Source: Steinernema hermaphroditum | Lineage: Eukaryota > Nematoda > Chromadorea > Rhabditida > Steinernematidae | Assembly: GCA_030435675.1 (NCBI GenBank) | Contig: CM059625.1 | Coordinates: 2,232,001 to 2,296,000, forward strand | DNA: 64,000 bases | Reading direction: 5' to 3' | Part shown: positions 12,601-30,259 of the stretch, in pieces | How positions within the stretch are numbered: the stretch's first letter is position 1 | Layout of the letters: each line of letters starts with the position of its first letter | The notes under the pieces: generated by a model | Told to the model about the DNA's origin: nothing | The model's input: only the letters and a program-made list of their open reading frames with translations | Databases searched by the model: none | Position numbers and translations under genes: made by a program

Positions 12601-15421
12601 TTAACTGTTTACTGTATTGCTGACTTTAGGAATAAGCATGGACCCCACGGAGTTCCGTCGCCGAGGCAAGGAGCTTGTCGACTACATCGCCGACTACATG
12701 GAGAACATCCATAAGCGTCGCGTAGTGCCTTCCATTGAGCCGGGCTACTTGCGCGAGCTGATTCCGGAGGAGGCGCCGCAGCAGAAGGAAGGCTACGAGA
12801 AGGTGATGCAGGACTTCGAGAACTACATCATGCCAGGAATCACGCATTGGCAGCATCCCCGCTTTCATGCGTATTTCCCGGCTGGAAACTCCTTCCCTTC
12901 GATCTTGGCCGATATGCTGTCCGATGCTATTGGCTGTGTTGGCTTTTCATGGGTGAGTTGGGAAGCCTTCTCCACGAACAAATAAGTGATTTTGTGGCTG
13001 ATCAAATCAACCAAAAAAATCACCTGTGTCATTGTGTGTCGATTTCAGGCAGCCTGTCCGGCGATGACAGAACTCGAGATAATCATGCTCGACTGGTTCG
13101 GCAAGATGATAGGTCTCCCACGCGACTTCCTGCCATTCACAGAGGACGGCAAGGGTGGAGGCGTCATTCAAAGTTCGGCGTCCGAGTGCAACTTCGTCGC
13201 GCTCCTTGCCGCACGTTTCGAGATGATGAAGCAGCTCAGACAGCGGTTCCCGTTCGTTGAAGAGGGGCTCTTGATGTCAAAGTTGATTGCCTACTGCTCC
13301 AAAGAGGTTCGTTTTCACATAAGAGTGCATGTGTGATTAGGATATAGAGCTTAGGCTTGATTATGAGGTAGAAATTAATCATCACATTCCACAAAACATA
13401 TGAGTGATATTAGTGGCTATTCTGGGTTCCGTAGAAGAAGAAAAAAGATATGAATATGAGACCATGAAAATAACTCAATTAAGAGTTTAAGGTAGAGTAT
13501 TTGATGACTGTGGCAAACATCCCTATTTTCAGGCTCACTCCTCTGTCGAGAAAGCCTGCATGATCGGCATGGTCAAACTGCGGATCCTCGAAACAGACGG
13601 TCGCTATCGTCTCCGCGGCGACACGCTACGTTGTGCCATACAGGAGGATCGTAATCTCGGTCTGATCCCGTTCTTTGTATCCACAACACTGGGCACCACA
13701 TCGTGCTGCTCGTTCGATGTCCTCTCCGAAATCGGGCCCGTTTGTGAGGAGAACGACCTGTGGCTTCACGTCGACGCCGCCTACGCCGGCTCGGCCATGA
13801 TATGCCCAGAGTTTCGTTACCTCATGAACGGAATCGAGTACGCCATGTCATTCAACACAAATCCGAACAAGTGGTTGCTGGTGAACTTTGACTGTTCGAC
13901 TATGTGGTAGGTCAATGTTTTTGGTCATTATGACCGTAACAGGCACAAAATGTCGAAAAGTTGTAGTTTGTAGTGTGATAAGCAAACAGATCGAATGTGG
14001 TTGTTTTTCGACAATTACTCGACATAGATATTTTTAAAAGTGCACAGCTTAAAAAAGCACAAACCACATTTGTTATTTAGCGCATGCGCAAACTGTGCCC
14101 CATTGGCCTAGTGGATAAGGCGTCTGACTTCTAATCAGAAGATCGCCGGTTCGAATCCGGCATGGGGCTGATCTTTTTATACATTTCCTACGATCTCTGG
14201 TCTTAAAAACTATTCTTAAGTCTAAAATGCAGAGTTTGCAACACATAAACATGATTGGATAGCATGGAAAAGTTGTGATATCAAAAACCGTGATATCAAA
14301 TTTTTCAATTTTAGGGTCAAGGATCGCTTCAAGCTGACTCAAGCCCTTGTTGTAGACCCTCTTTACCTTCAGCATAGTTGGATGGGTATGTTACAACTTG
14401 CAAACAAAGATGAGTGTCATAATTCTAGACAAGGCCATCGACTACCGTCACTGGGGAATCCCCCTCAGTCGCCGCTTCAGATCACTGAAACTGTGGTTTG
14501 TCATTCGTATGTACGGAGTGGAAGGTCTTCAAAAGTACATCCGAGAGGTAGAAGATCAAACGGCGAACGAAATGTGACCAGCAATTTCAGCACGTGCGGC
14601 TGGCGAAGAAAATGGAGTCGCTTTTGCGTGCAGATGAGCGTTTCGAAATCGTCGGCGACGTCATCATGGGTCTCGTTTGCTTCCGCATGCGCGGATCAAA
14701 TGAAAACAATCAGTACCTGTTGACAAAGTTGAACTCCAGTGGTCGTATTCATATGGTGCCAGCTTCGCTCGGCGATCGCTTTGTCATTCGCTTCTGCGTG
14801 TGTCAAGAGAATGCCACCGACAGGGACATCGAAGTGGCCTACGACATCATCAAGCAGACGACGCTTCAAGTTCTCCGTTAGTACTCTAGACCTTTTACAT
14901 AATTTTGGAGAAAAGTGCATACTTTGGCGTAGGACAGTCTGCTAGATTTAGTCGCCTTGAGGACCTCAAAGTTTGGAAGAGGCGTTCAGTTAGCACATGT
15001 AGGATAGAAAGGGGGATTATAGGTACGTCTCTATGTGATATAACATAGGAATAGACACCTTTGAATGTGTTTTGATCGTTCTCATAACTGCTAGCATCGT
15101 TTTGCTTGAGAAGGTAGCGGCCTCACAAAACAGTTTAACTTATAAACCCACTCAAAAAATGGTACAAATCAAAGAATAAAGCTTTATAGGTACAGAGACT
15201 AATATCTAATCATTTTAGACGAAAGCGTCGCTGAGCCTCTAGTCGAAGAAGCCGAACTAGAATCGCTCGAAGAGAAAGCCTATTCGCTGGAAGAGAAGCT
15301 GCAGAGCCGAAATGTAAGTTACCGTTGTGACTGTGCCGTAGAGTGTCAGCATGAGCTTGCGATGCCTCCCATGCCCGACATTTCGCGAATCCTGCGAGAG
15401 CTCAACATCGGATCCGGATAG
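9603..15421 (+). CDS. tdc-1: Tyrosine decarboxylase (tyramine synthesis), short 3' form
   Basis: PLP-dependent group II decarboxylase that converts tyrosine to tyramine, precursor of octopamine. Exons: 9603-9693, 10603-10791, 12630-12952, 13049-13306, 13533-13906, 14315-14385, 14429-14547, 14591-14876, 15219-15421; all phases agree, giving about 637 aa. The first about 90 residues are Ser/Thr/Asn-rich. The catalytic core starts at [20 protein letters not shown]; the substrate region [16 protein letters not shown], the PLP-contacting [10 protein letters not shown] and the PLP-lysine motif [13 protein letters not shown] are intact. After the core comes a Glu-rich helix ([18 protein letters not shown]). 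The combination of a Ser-rich N-terminus and a long C-terminal extension fits nematode TDC-1 better than dopa decarboxylase BAS-1, which ends at the core. In this form the reading frame runs through a GTAAGT site and stops at 15421, followed by AATAAA at 15501. An upstream start is possible. Confidence 0.9.
12293..12332. repeat. Two-copy 22-bp tandem repeat
   Basis: cgtaccccatgactcaga occurs at 12293 and again 23 bp later, within the second tdc-1 intron. Confidence 0.7.
14097..14169 (+). tRNA. tRNA-Arg(TCT)
   Basis: 73-nt cloverleaf inside a tdc-1 intron, same strand. Acceptor GCCCCAT pairs with ATGGGGC; the anticodon stem-loop is TCTGA-CTTCTAA-TCAGA with anticodon TCT; the T arm is GCCGG-TTCGAAT-CCGGC. 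All stems pair perfectly. Confidence 0.95.
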
Positions 15422-15500
15422 ACAACGCTAACTTATAAGGTTGTATTGCATGTGTGTTTTGTGTCGTTTCTGTGACGCATTCCTCTCTTGTACATTGGGA

Positions 15501-15516
15501 AATAAAGTAGAATAAA
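15501..15516 (+). promoter_or_regulatory. Two overlapping-range poly(A) signals for short tdc-1 form
   Basis: AATAAA at 15501-15506 and again at 15511-15516, about 80 nt after the short-form stop and before the alternative 3' exons; consistent with intronic polyadenylation. Confidence 0.55.
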
Positions 15517-15611
15517 ATAACATGGAATTGATCGACTTCGGCACCAAAGACGGCACCACTCCTCTCTACGACACCGTACCCATGTGATAGCATCATACTG
15601 CACGTTTGCAT

Positions 15612-16143
15612 ATGACGTCTTGTAACCTGCAAGCAGCAAAGATCCATGACGTGCTTCTTCAGAACTCGATCGACAGCGTCTCATCGGGTGCGTGCATCTC
15701 CGTCCGTTCGCAGTCGCTCTCGAAAGAGGAGCTACTGGAGAAGCGTAGGGCGCAGAGCGCCGCGCAGAAGCGCTCGTTCCTTGTGCGGATGGTTAGCGAT
15801 CCGAAGTGTTACAATCCGAAAATCGTGCGCCATCTCAACATGACAAATTACCGCAAAATGTCGCAGGACGTCTACCGCGACCGCACTCTTCGGTACCAAA
15901 GATCGACTCCGTGTTACAATGCCGTCGGTACGGTTTCAGAGAGGCCATAGAGCACAGCACACGTCGCCGGCCTACACGGCTTGGAAGCACATTTCACGGT
16001 CTCGGTACACTCATTGTCAACGTCGCTTTTGTACTTTAGAGTTGTCTTTAGATTCGACCCACGACGAAATCGATGACGAAGACGATGTGGTTAACGAGAC
16101 TGTTGTTGCTTTGCAGCAAACCGGACTGCAAACACCTATGTAG
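15612..16143 (+). CDS. Alternative 3' exons of tdc-1, or separate small gene
   Basis: Coding blocks 15642-15892, 15940-15998 (or -16004) and 16040-16143 (TAG), joined by introns of 47 nt and 41 or 35 nt. The product is Arg/Ser-rich then acidic (DEIDDEDDVVNETV). If the GTAAGT at 15314 (after codon AAT, phase 0) is used as donor, these exons follow tdc-1 in frame and extend TDC-1 to about 739 aa. Alternatively, ATG at 15612 opens an independent protein of about 145 aa. The acceptor before 15642 (caagcagcaaag) is weak, which leaves both readings open. I favour the tdc-1 isoform because phase matches and nematode TDC-1 has a long C-terminal extension. Confidence 0.55.
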
Positions 16144-17419
16144 TCTCCAGGAAATGACTCAATTAACCGTTTTCAAAGTTGTGTACTTTATCTGAATGTG
16201 ATTGTGCTAGAAAATATATGTGTTTCAGTATTATGAATATATAATTATGTTATTGTGCTATATAAATAGATCGAAATTAAAAGTTTGGTACTCCTTTCAT
16301 GCAGATTTTTATAATCATTACGAAGGACAGAAGCGAATGAAGCTGTTCTTAGGCGCAAGATTCTTAAAACCAACACTAAAACAAAGTAAAAGGTCCTTCT
16401 ATGTATGGCACTCACAAAGCCATTGGATGTGTCCATATTAGATTGAATAAGTACGAAAACTCTAACCCCTACGCACATCTGATCTTGTAAACCCCCTTTG
16501 AAAGTTGTGAGTCAGAATGGGTACGGGCATAAATGGCGACGAGAAAGAAGCGGTTCACATAGTTGATCTGGCAGTCGCTCAAGGTTTTACTGCCACAGTA
16601 TAATGTTACTACGTTCTATTTGTCATATGGATGTTCCATTATGATTTCTACTTGAATTTGAGATGTGAATGACAGCAAGTAAGTCGTCAACGATCACTCT
16701 TATACACTAATGCAACTTTTAGAGGTTGTTTACATGGTCAAGTTTATCAGCAGATGTGATTTAGGGGCTAAGTAATGGTTGCTCGTGTAGGGATACTCAT
16801 ACGCCCAATTGCATGCTTCGGACGGTTCGTTTATCACTGATTTCCCTTAAAAACAATATAGAATATATGGAGAACAGAAGTCTTGTGCAATAGACATGAT
16901 CTATGAATTATACCTACGCGATTGGAACTGCCAAATGAATGACTGTATTGTTCATTTGCCCGAACTTTCATCGGGTCTACGAAAACTGATCAATCTAGAT
17001 TTGGGGTCCATTTGTCGACTTTCTGATTTGTGCATTCGCTTATCAGAGAACCGTCTAGATCAGACTACTGTTCCAGATTTTGATCTGTCTTAGACGTTTC
17101 TTATAATTTATCAACGTTTCTTCTACAGCTTTACTTTCTTCTACAGCTATCTTCCTTCCGCTGTCACATTCTAGAACAAAATGAAGAAATAGAACTAAGT
17201 TTATTCTGTCGTCTGAGGTGGAGATACATTTGAACGTCTCATATTTCACAGATATATACATCAATAGATATCATACTATAGGAACCGATGATATTGCACA
17301 TAGTCAGTGCTATCACTTGAGTCTTCAGGAAAGCGTCCTGGTCGAATGTGCGCTGCGGCCGTTGACGAAACCCGTTGGAACTGTCGATAAACGCGAAATA
17401 TACGATATATACCAATGGG
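16144..17419. other. Intergenic, no gene seen
   Basis: A/T-rich, with only short random open frames. A TTTATT at about 17196-17203 gives a minus-strand AATAAA that could end the small secreted-peptide gene to its right. Confidence 0.45.
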
Positions 17420-17632
17420 TTATCCTCGAGCGGGGCAGTTGATTCCGTTGCAGAGGAGGAAGATGCGAGCGAGTGGATGGCCGACGGCCAGGTTCGGGCG
17501 ATGCATTGGGTGATTGTAGATGGCCTGGACCTGGTTATAGTGGTAGGGGAAGAAGACGTGCTGAGCTTGGGCGGAAACGATGCAGAACGCCAGGGCGACG
17601 AGTGCAATAAGTCCGAGTTTCGTGGAGAACAT
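17420..17632 (-). CDS. Small secreted peptide precursor
   Basis: Single-exon 70-aa frame. The start is the ATG at 17632 (an in-frame TTG lies just upstream). Residues 1 to about 23 (MFSTKLGLIALVALAF then CIVSAQAQ) make a textbook signal peptide with an AxA-Q cleavage site. The mature part is about 46 residues, rich in H, P, Y and N, and ends FLLCNGINCPARG with two Cys that could form a loop disulfide. No dibasic cleavage sites typical of neuropeptides are seen. It could be a secreted effector, neuropeptide-like or cuticle-associated peptide; family not recognised. Confidence 0.55.
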   Translation of the reverse strand: MFSTKLGLIALVALAFCIVSAQAQHVFFPYHYNQVQAIYNHPMHRPNLAVGHPLARIFLLCNGINCPARG

Positions 17633-17649
17633 TGCGATCAAACGAGAGG

Positions 17650-20390
17650 GAACGATGGCGAAGTGGAGTTGTAATCAACACTTTAAAGGTTTTCCAATTA
17701 AGGTGCGTGCTTTTAAGCGTCCGCGCGCCACTCGCACCGGCGCCGCCCACCACCTGGAGCCGTTGATCAAAGATCAAAACTGCAAGAAGTTCAGAAAGCG
17801 CCGGTTGTTTACCGGCCGCCCCAAAGGAGCCTGTTTCGAGCGCGGCGAAAGGGCAAACGCGGCACGTACTCTTGCTTGTGCACAGGAGACTTCTGCGAAT
17901 TCGTCTGACTTCACACAATACGTAATGTTGCCGAAAAACGGTGCAAGTATCATTTTGTTTCGGTGTCAATAGAAGTAATTTTGATGTTGACTAAACGGCC
18001 GTTTTGCCTTCCAAAGTTTAGTGATGTCAGATGATCGATCTGACTGGTTGGAAGCGCGCGCAATTTGCGGTTTCGTCAGTGGTTTTCGATGACGTAAGGG
18101 TGCAGATCGAAACATCAAACTGTGAAGAATTTGTGCTGTGTGTAACAGCGTGAAGCGCAATGCGATGGAAGTAACTAAAAAGTTGTACTTTTGCACTCTA
18201 AAAGGTGAGCTTGGTTGCGGAAAACACTATGCACAAGCCTTGTGTGTACATTCAATAAGCTCAGCCTGACATGTTCGAAAGCATAAAATCGGAAGGCAAC
18301 CGTTGAAAAAACGTACAAAGAAACATCTTTGGAATCTTGACCTAGTTGTGAAATCGAAGTTGAAAAATAGTAATTATTGGTTCATCTGGCGGTCCTATGA
18401 CTTCTACTCTATCTGTTTTTCCATGTTGAAGTTTTTCAGCGCCTATTTGGGATGGACTTAATTTGGGGATATGTCCCCATTCCACGTATCTTTGGTAAGC
18501 GTCAATATTGATCTTACCGAACTTGTGCATAATGTTAGTACATGGATAAACAAGCAACATCCAATATGAAAAAAGCGAGCAACCGTTATACATAAGATGT
18601 TCTCGGGTTTCTTTGAGATCTTAAATGGCCCTTGTGGATCAATCACTGCGATCGATGGCAACGATGGCTACCGATGGATACGTCCTTTTTGGACGTTTTT
18701 TGACCAAAAAGCACGCACTGAAGCTTTTTTTCGTGGAGATCTACACACATATTGGGCTGATGGTCTCTCTATGTATCGTATTTTGAGTTTTGGTGGTTAA
18801 CATCAACACGGTGAATGCAGTTTCAGCAGGAACGTGGTTCTCTTGCTTACGTCATAATTGAATTACGACGATCGGCGGTGATTTGTTCCAGTATCTTCTC
18901 TGACGCAAAGCAATTATCGTTCGCTTTTCGGCAATCATGTCATAATCACAGTTTTAGGATAAATGACTCATACAAATGCAAGTCGTGTTGTATGAGTCAT
19001 ATGAAGAATTTAATTCCAGTGAACATATCGCTTTTTAACTTAGGGCATGAGAGTTTCAAGCAGTCAGCATTCATCCAGGCCACGCTGCTGGACACGTTTT
19101 ACCAGAGAACATTTTTTGTAACATCTAATGATATCTGGCTTTGATTGAAACGAGTTTTCGTAGACAGACAACTTGTCGCTTTCGCACAGCGATGGTCATT
19201 CTCCGGTCAGAGAAACCTGTTTGCGCTTTGCGAAGTGTTCTTTGAGATTAGCCCATTATAACTTTCCTTAGTCGACTTTTCATTTCTGTATTTTTTACTA
19301 CGACGTTTCGCATTTTATTGGATGTCGAAAACGATGGAAATACAAGCAGGAAAACAGCCAAGTGTACATAAAAACTATTGGAAGTGTCCGCCGAGCTATG
19401 GGCTGCAATTGGGCACATTTACACGAATTACACATGCATAACATACACTAAATTTTTTCCTCGATGTGCATGCTGTGCTGTGCATTCGCAGAAGCCTCTT
19501 CTGCGTCCATTGGGGACAACAACGCCTCGAATCTAGTGAAATGTTAAAACTGCAAAAGGTTAATTGTGTGTTGTCCATGTGAATTTTCTGCTGTTCTTCT
19601 CAGCAAGCCTTTCCCTAATTCAGCTTGAGTTTTACTAACCATATCTGGGCGAATTTAGGCGTCCATTGGGGACCACAATGTGACCAAGATAAAATAAGTT
19701 ATGCGCTATTTACTGTTTCTCTATTTACAGTAGGTGCATGTCCACAAATGTTGAATATTCCCACTATCTCAGCAGAGAGTTCAGTTATAGGTTATGTAGT
19801 TACGAATTTGAGTTCATTCTATGCGGACTCACGTCAAATTACTTCAGCTGATTATAATTATAGTTGTTGCTTTCTTGCTAAGATTGTTTTTCCTGGACTA
19901 GACAAAAGTCTGAAAATCGCGTACAGACATGTTAATAATAGATATTTTCTCGAAGACTTACGCTTCGTTACTTCTTTTCTATTGTTGGCTCACAAACAAA
20001 TAATACTTTTATGAGTAATTCATTCCTTCCCACTGGGAGTGCTTTTTTCTACAAAATCAGAAATCAGAAGTTCCGGAAATAATAAATCCTGACTAATATA
20101 GGTCACTTGTAGGTATAACCTGATCATGGATGTGACCGATCAAGTCGTCGCCGTGATTCATCCGGTAGTAGGCGGCAGTAAAACCTGCGAGTTCTGATAA
20201 ATCTTAGACTTTGGTAATTTCGACATTTGGGGCCGATCAAACACCATAACCTTTTCCGGTTGGTATACAACCATGTGGGCGGATCAAAAGCGAGTAAGCC
20301 AAAAATTGCAATATCTTCATAATTTCTGGGGGAAACAGGTAGAAAATCATTGTAAAATGCTTAATTACAAAAAACTGATGTCAACAAAAA
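17650..20390. other. Intergenic, no gene seen
   Basis: About 2.7 kb. Open frames on both strands at 17535-17972 overlap each other and show no family likeness. The motif gcgtccattggggac occurs twice (about 19502 and 19659). Nothing else supported. Confidence 0.4.
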
Positions 20391-20394
20391 AAGA

Positions 20395-20466
20395 AGGTCC
20401 CGCCGAGATTTGAACTCGGGTCGCAGGATTCAAAGTCCTGAGTGCTAACCGCTACACCACGGGACC
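20395..20466 (-). tRNA. tRNA-Gln(TTG)
   Basis: On the minus strand the acceptor begins GGTCCCG and closes with CGGGACC; the anticodon arm is CAGGA-CTTTGAA-TCCTG with anticodon TTG; the T loop is TTCAAAT. The cloverleaf is regular. Confidence 0.93.
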
Positions 20467-20607
20467 GATGCTCTATCGAAGAGTGTCATATGATATGTCA
20501 GGTGGTTTCCTTCTTGCGATTTCGAAACATGAGCTGTTGTGGTACTATTGCTAAAATAATGGCGATATTGAACATATTTAACTGAAAAAACCTTAACAAA
20601 ACACATC

Positions 20608-20681
20608 ACCCCCTTGCCGAATTCGAACCGGCGATCTTCTGATATAGAAGTCAGAAGTCTTATCCACTAGGCCAATGGGGC
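20608..20681 (-). pseudogene. tRNA-Arg(TCT) pseudogene
   Basis: Clear relative of the intact tRNA-Arg(TCT) at 14097, but decayed. The anticodon loop has 8 nt (CTTCTATA) instead of 7, the acceptor has two mismatches (GCCCCAT against AAGGGGG), and the T stem has one change. The flanking sequence is unrelated to the tdc-1 intron. Confidence 0.85.
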
Positions 20682-20759
20682 TTGTTTGGTTAACGTGTAC
20701 CAAACGTGATACTGTTTCTGTTTCATTTTGATAGGTGCTTATTGCGATCCGTTTGTTCA

Positions 20760-20773
20760 TTTATTTATTTATT
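20760..20773 (-). promoter_or_regulatory. Minus-strand poly(A) signals
   Basis: Overlapping TTTATT motifs on the + strand read as AATAAA repeats on the minus strand, about 360 nt past the cholinesterase read-through stop; they would fit a further 3' exon near 20995. Confidence 0.45.
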
Positions 20774-21125
20774 TTTCTTCATCTGTACGCTACAATTATC
20801 TCTATATTACCTTTGCATGAATTCACAATAAAAGAACTAAAGGAACGATGCAGATGTTTATGACTGCGTGAGTGATATGTGTGACTAGAGAGAGAATGAA
20901 ATCTGTGCAAAGTGCCTGAAACGATGTGTGGAATGGAGCAATCTGTGAGTTTCCAATTGCGATGTGAGTGACTTATAAGGATAGGTGCGTGGCAGCTAAG
21001 GAATAATACAAACACAAACAAATCGATGATCTAGTGAAGTAGGAGCAAAGTGGCTAATGACAAGATGACTGTCGATGTAAACATAGCGAAAGTGGAGACC
21101 GTCGACGAGACGGCGGTGTTGCTGT

Positions 21126-27720
<6,595 letters not shown>

Positions 27721-28016
27721 AATGTCACTTTCGCTGGCAATCATACTGTAAGACTAAACTACGGCCGGCCGCTCATCAGCTATGACACCTGAAAAAAACT
27801 GATCACTTCTTAAGGCGTGTATATACATAGGAACACCGCGCAACACTTTTCGAACATGCCTCTCACGCTATAAATAAATCAACACGCGGCGATTTGTTTA
27901 TACTCTCTGCAGGACGGCAAACGACTTATCTAAACAATTCATCTCAAGAGAGGCAGTTCCTCTACCAGCCGCCAGCCAGCGTCCCCTCAAAGTTTGATAC
28001 GGTAATCCCATCGTTC
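27721..28016. other. Upstream region of AChE, no gene seen
   Basis: Short A/T-rich interval between the first cholinesterase exon and a candidate minus-strand terminal exon. Probably promoter sequence. Confidence 0.4.
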
Positions 28017-28244
28017 TCATCGGGGGGTGTCCATGTCGTCGCCGCTTCCGTCGCCACTTTCGGCAGTTGGGCCTATGACGACGCGGCGACCATTGGAGGT
28101 CACTAACTCGACGGAAGTGCGGCGCCGTCGGCGTCGCGCGAGCGGGGGAGGGTCCTCCTTCCCCTCCTCCTGAGGAGTGCCAAGCGGTCCGGCGTCGTCG
28201 CCGCCGATGCTCGAGACGTCGGTTAATTGGCGACAATTTGAGGA
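28017..28244 (-). CDS. Candidate terminal exon, low-complexity protein
   Basis: Open from a TTGCAG acceptor at 28245 to a TGA at 28017. The composition is protein-like: an acidic, Gly/Pro-rich start (TPQEEGKEDPPP), a basic patch (RRRRRRTS), then NGRRVVIGPTAESGDGSGDD. Upstream exons to the right could not be found, and the frame on the other strand is also open, so this may be chance in GC-rich sequence. Confidence 0.3.
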   Translation of the reverse strand, partial: SSNCRQLTDVSSIGGDDAGPLGTPQEEGKEDPPPLARRRRRRTSVELVTSNGRRVVIGPTAESGDGSGDDMDTPR

Positions 28245-28539
28245 CTGCAACTACAATGCACATGGAAGTATGTCGTAATTTGGATACTACGATTAGCTGC
28301 AACTGCGATCAGCGCTTATTTTAGTAACCACTCCTCGTTATTAGGTCTAGTTTCGTTTAGATCGCGTAGTTTGTCCTCAAGTGCAAAACATCCTTCTTCT
28401 TATGGAAATGAAATCATGCATGGGGGTGGCAGTGATATCATGCCAGTGGTTACATGACGTTTACACTTAGACGACAATTACCAAAGCGGAGGCGACCACA
28501 TATTTGCTATAAGAAAGCTAGGAACATCGAACTTGATTG

Positions 28540-28745
28540 AGCAGGGTTATCATGAACATAAAGTTTCTTACAAGCTACATAAGTTTGAATACAGTAATTG
28601 AAAATGAACGATGAACAAGAAGATGCATTGCAAGATACACAAAAGGGCCTTTGGACAGGGTTTCCATGAACTTAAGCTCCGTTGAAAGGTCCATAAAGAG
28701 GTCGACATTCTGAATACAGTAATCGAAAATGAACGATTTCCTCAA
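28540..28745. repeat. Imperfect direct repeat
   Basis: Two copies of about 90 bp sharing gggtt..catgaac and gaatacagtaat.gaaaatga. They abut the left arm of the inverted repeat at 28771-29258. Confidence 0.55.
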
Positions 28746-28770
28746 TCATTTTTAGAGAGCAATGCAGCCT

Positions 28771-29258
28771 GATAACGCTAGAGATCAAACGACAGCTGAC
28801 ATTCCGGCGTCAACTGATTTTGTATATCCATCCCAAAGAGGTAAAATAGGAAGCTTGATCAAGTCTTTGTGAGCTTTATTATTTCAAGAAAATGATCAAA
28901 GATGTAATGGACAATCGAAAAACTTAAAGGAGCGATGGGTCAGAATCAGACTTGAATAACACTTTATCGAATTGCATGGGCATATAACAACCTATGAGCA
29001 ACCTTTGTCCACGTTTTCGAACTCAAGTAAAATTCCTGTGTATCTCGTGTGTTTATAAGAACTTAGCTGTGTTTCTATATACGCATTTTTCAGTTCTTCA
29101 ACAGAGAAATTGCCCATTATATCTTTGATCATTTTCTTTTAATGATAAGGTTCACAAAGACTTGATCAAGGTTCCTATTTTACTTCTAAGCACAGCGATT
29201 AGAATGACTATACAAAAGCCGAAATGTCAGCTGTCGTTGGATCTTTAGTGTTATGACA
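28771..29258. mobile_element. Long inverted-repeat (foldback) element
   Basis: Arms of about 145 bp at 28771-28915 and 29108-29258 match as reverse complements with moderate divergence: acgacagctgacatt, gtaaaataggaa, cttgatcaagtctttgtga and aaaatgatcaaagat occur in order in both. The spacer is about 190 bp. No coding capacity; typical of a foldback or MITE-type element. Confidence 0.7.
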
Positions 29259-29299
29259 CCTTAGATGACACTATGATGTATGTAATAATGACCGACACG

Positions 29300-30070
29300 A
29301 CTTTAGCAAGATACAACAAGGGGTTGAGAAGCCTCTTTAAGCCTCTTAACATGAAACCGTATGTATGGAAACCGCTTGAAACTTTAAATCAACGCTTTAC
29401 ATACAACATTTGCAATATTCAGCGGAAAGTCCATCAATTGGTCATATGAAAGAGTGCTAAGCGCGATTACCGCAAACATTGCTTCAAAGATAAATTCCTA
29501 ATTGAAGGCACGCGGCGGCGGAGCTTTTACGATAATTGTCTGTCAAAAACAGAGCACTCAAAGGAGACGCGCTCCTCCACAGCTAAGGGGGCCACAATGG
29601 CGTTCTTGTGAAAATTGGCAAATCGGCACAATACAACGCAGAGATCGGTAAATAACAAAATCGGCGACTTTTTGCTGGAGGCTTTCTCAGCTTGCACACA
29701 AGAAGAGACAAGGACATCTCTGTTGTTAACCCGTTCTCGAACAACCATAAAGAGTCTCGAGAGAGTATTCGGGCCAACACACTCACACGAATACACGCGA
29801 ATAATGCATGAGAATTTTTGCTTCAATAATTCTGATTCAGCAAATGTGCGACGGCGGCGAACAAGGGTACGGCCGGTTTCTTTTCATTACGATGGAACAA
29901 TAAGTCTGTCTCTCGCCTCTTACTTCCGTTTTTCGGCAAACTGCAAATTTGAAACCTCCAAATAGGGGCCACACAGAAAATGTGACAAATCATGTGATCA
30001 AGACGTTCGTTCAGTGTTTTTAAGCGGAGATATTATGTGCCTAACAAAATGGATGAACTTGGGAGGTTTG
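29300..30070. other. Intergenic, no gene seen
   Basis: Overlapping open frames at 29527-29965 on both strands, none with recognisable features. Confidence 0.4.
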
Positions 30071-30075
30071 CTGTA

Positions 30076-30252
30076 CAGGGTGGTCAAAAAAAGGCATCTA
30101 GAATCTCTGGAATCCTTTTTTTGTGACCATACTAGCGTGCAAAATGAAAAATAGAAGCGAAAAACGACAAAAAGCGACCGATCTTACTGGTGTCAATTTC
30201 TCAGTGGCTTCCTAGACTTCTGTCTGGGTACTGTCTTTTTTGAACCGCCCTG
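30076..30252. mobile_element. 177-bp TA-flanked MITE (Tc1/mariner type)
   Basis: Termini cagggtggtcaaaaaa and, on the other strand, cagggcggttcaaaaaa form inverted repeats of about 16 bp, flanked on both sides by TA (30074-30075 and 30253-30254), the Tc1/mariner target duplication. No open frame inside. Confidence 0.85.
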
Positions 30253-30259
30253 TATAACT

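Noticed and set aside
14073..14375. Minus-strand open frame of 100 codons with [20 protein letters not shown]
   Set aside because: The protein-like segment is the antisense of the intact tRNA-Arg(TCT); the same effect makes the + frame at 26124-26366 over tRNA-Trp.
17535..17972. Overlapping open frames of 130-144 codons on both strands
   Set aside because: Both are open because the region is GC-rich; neither shows a domain, and they cannot both be genes.
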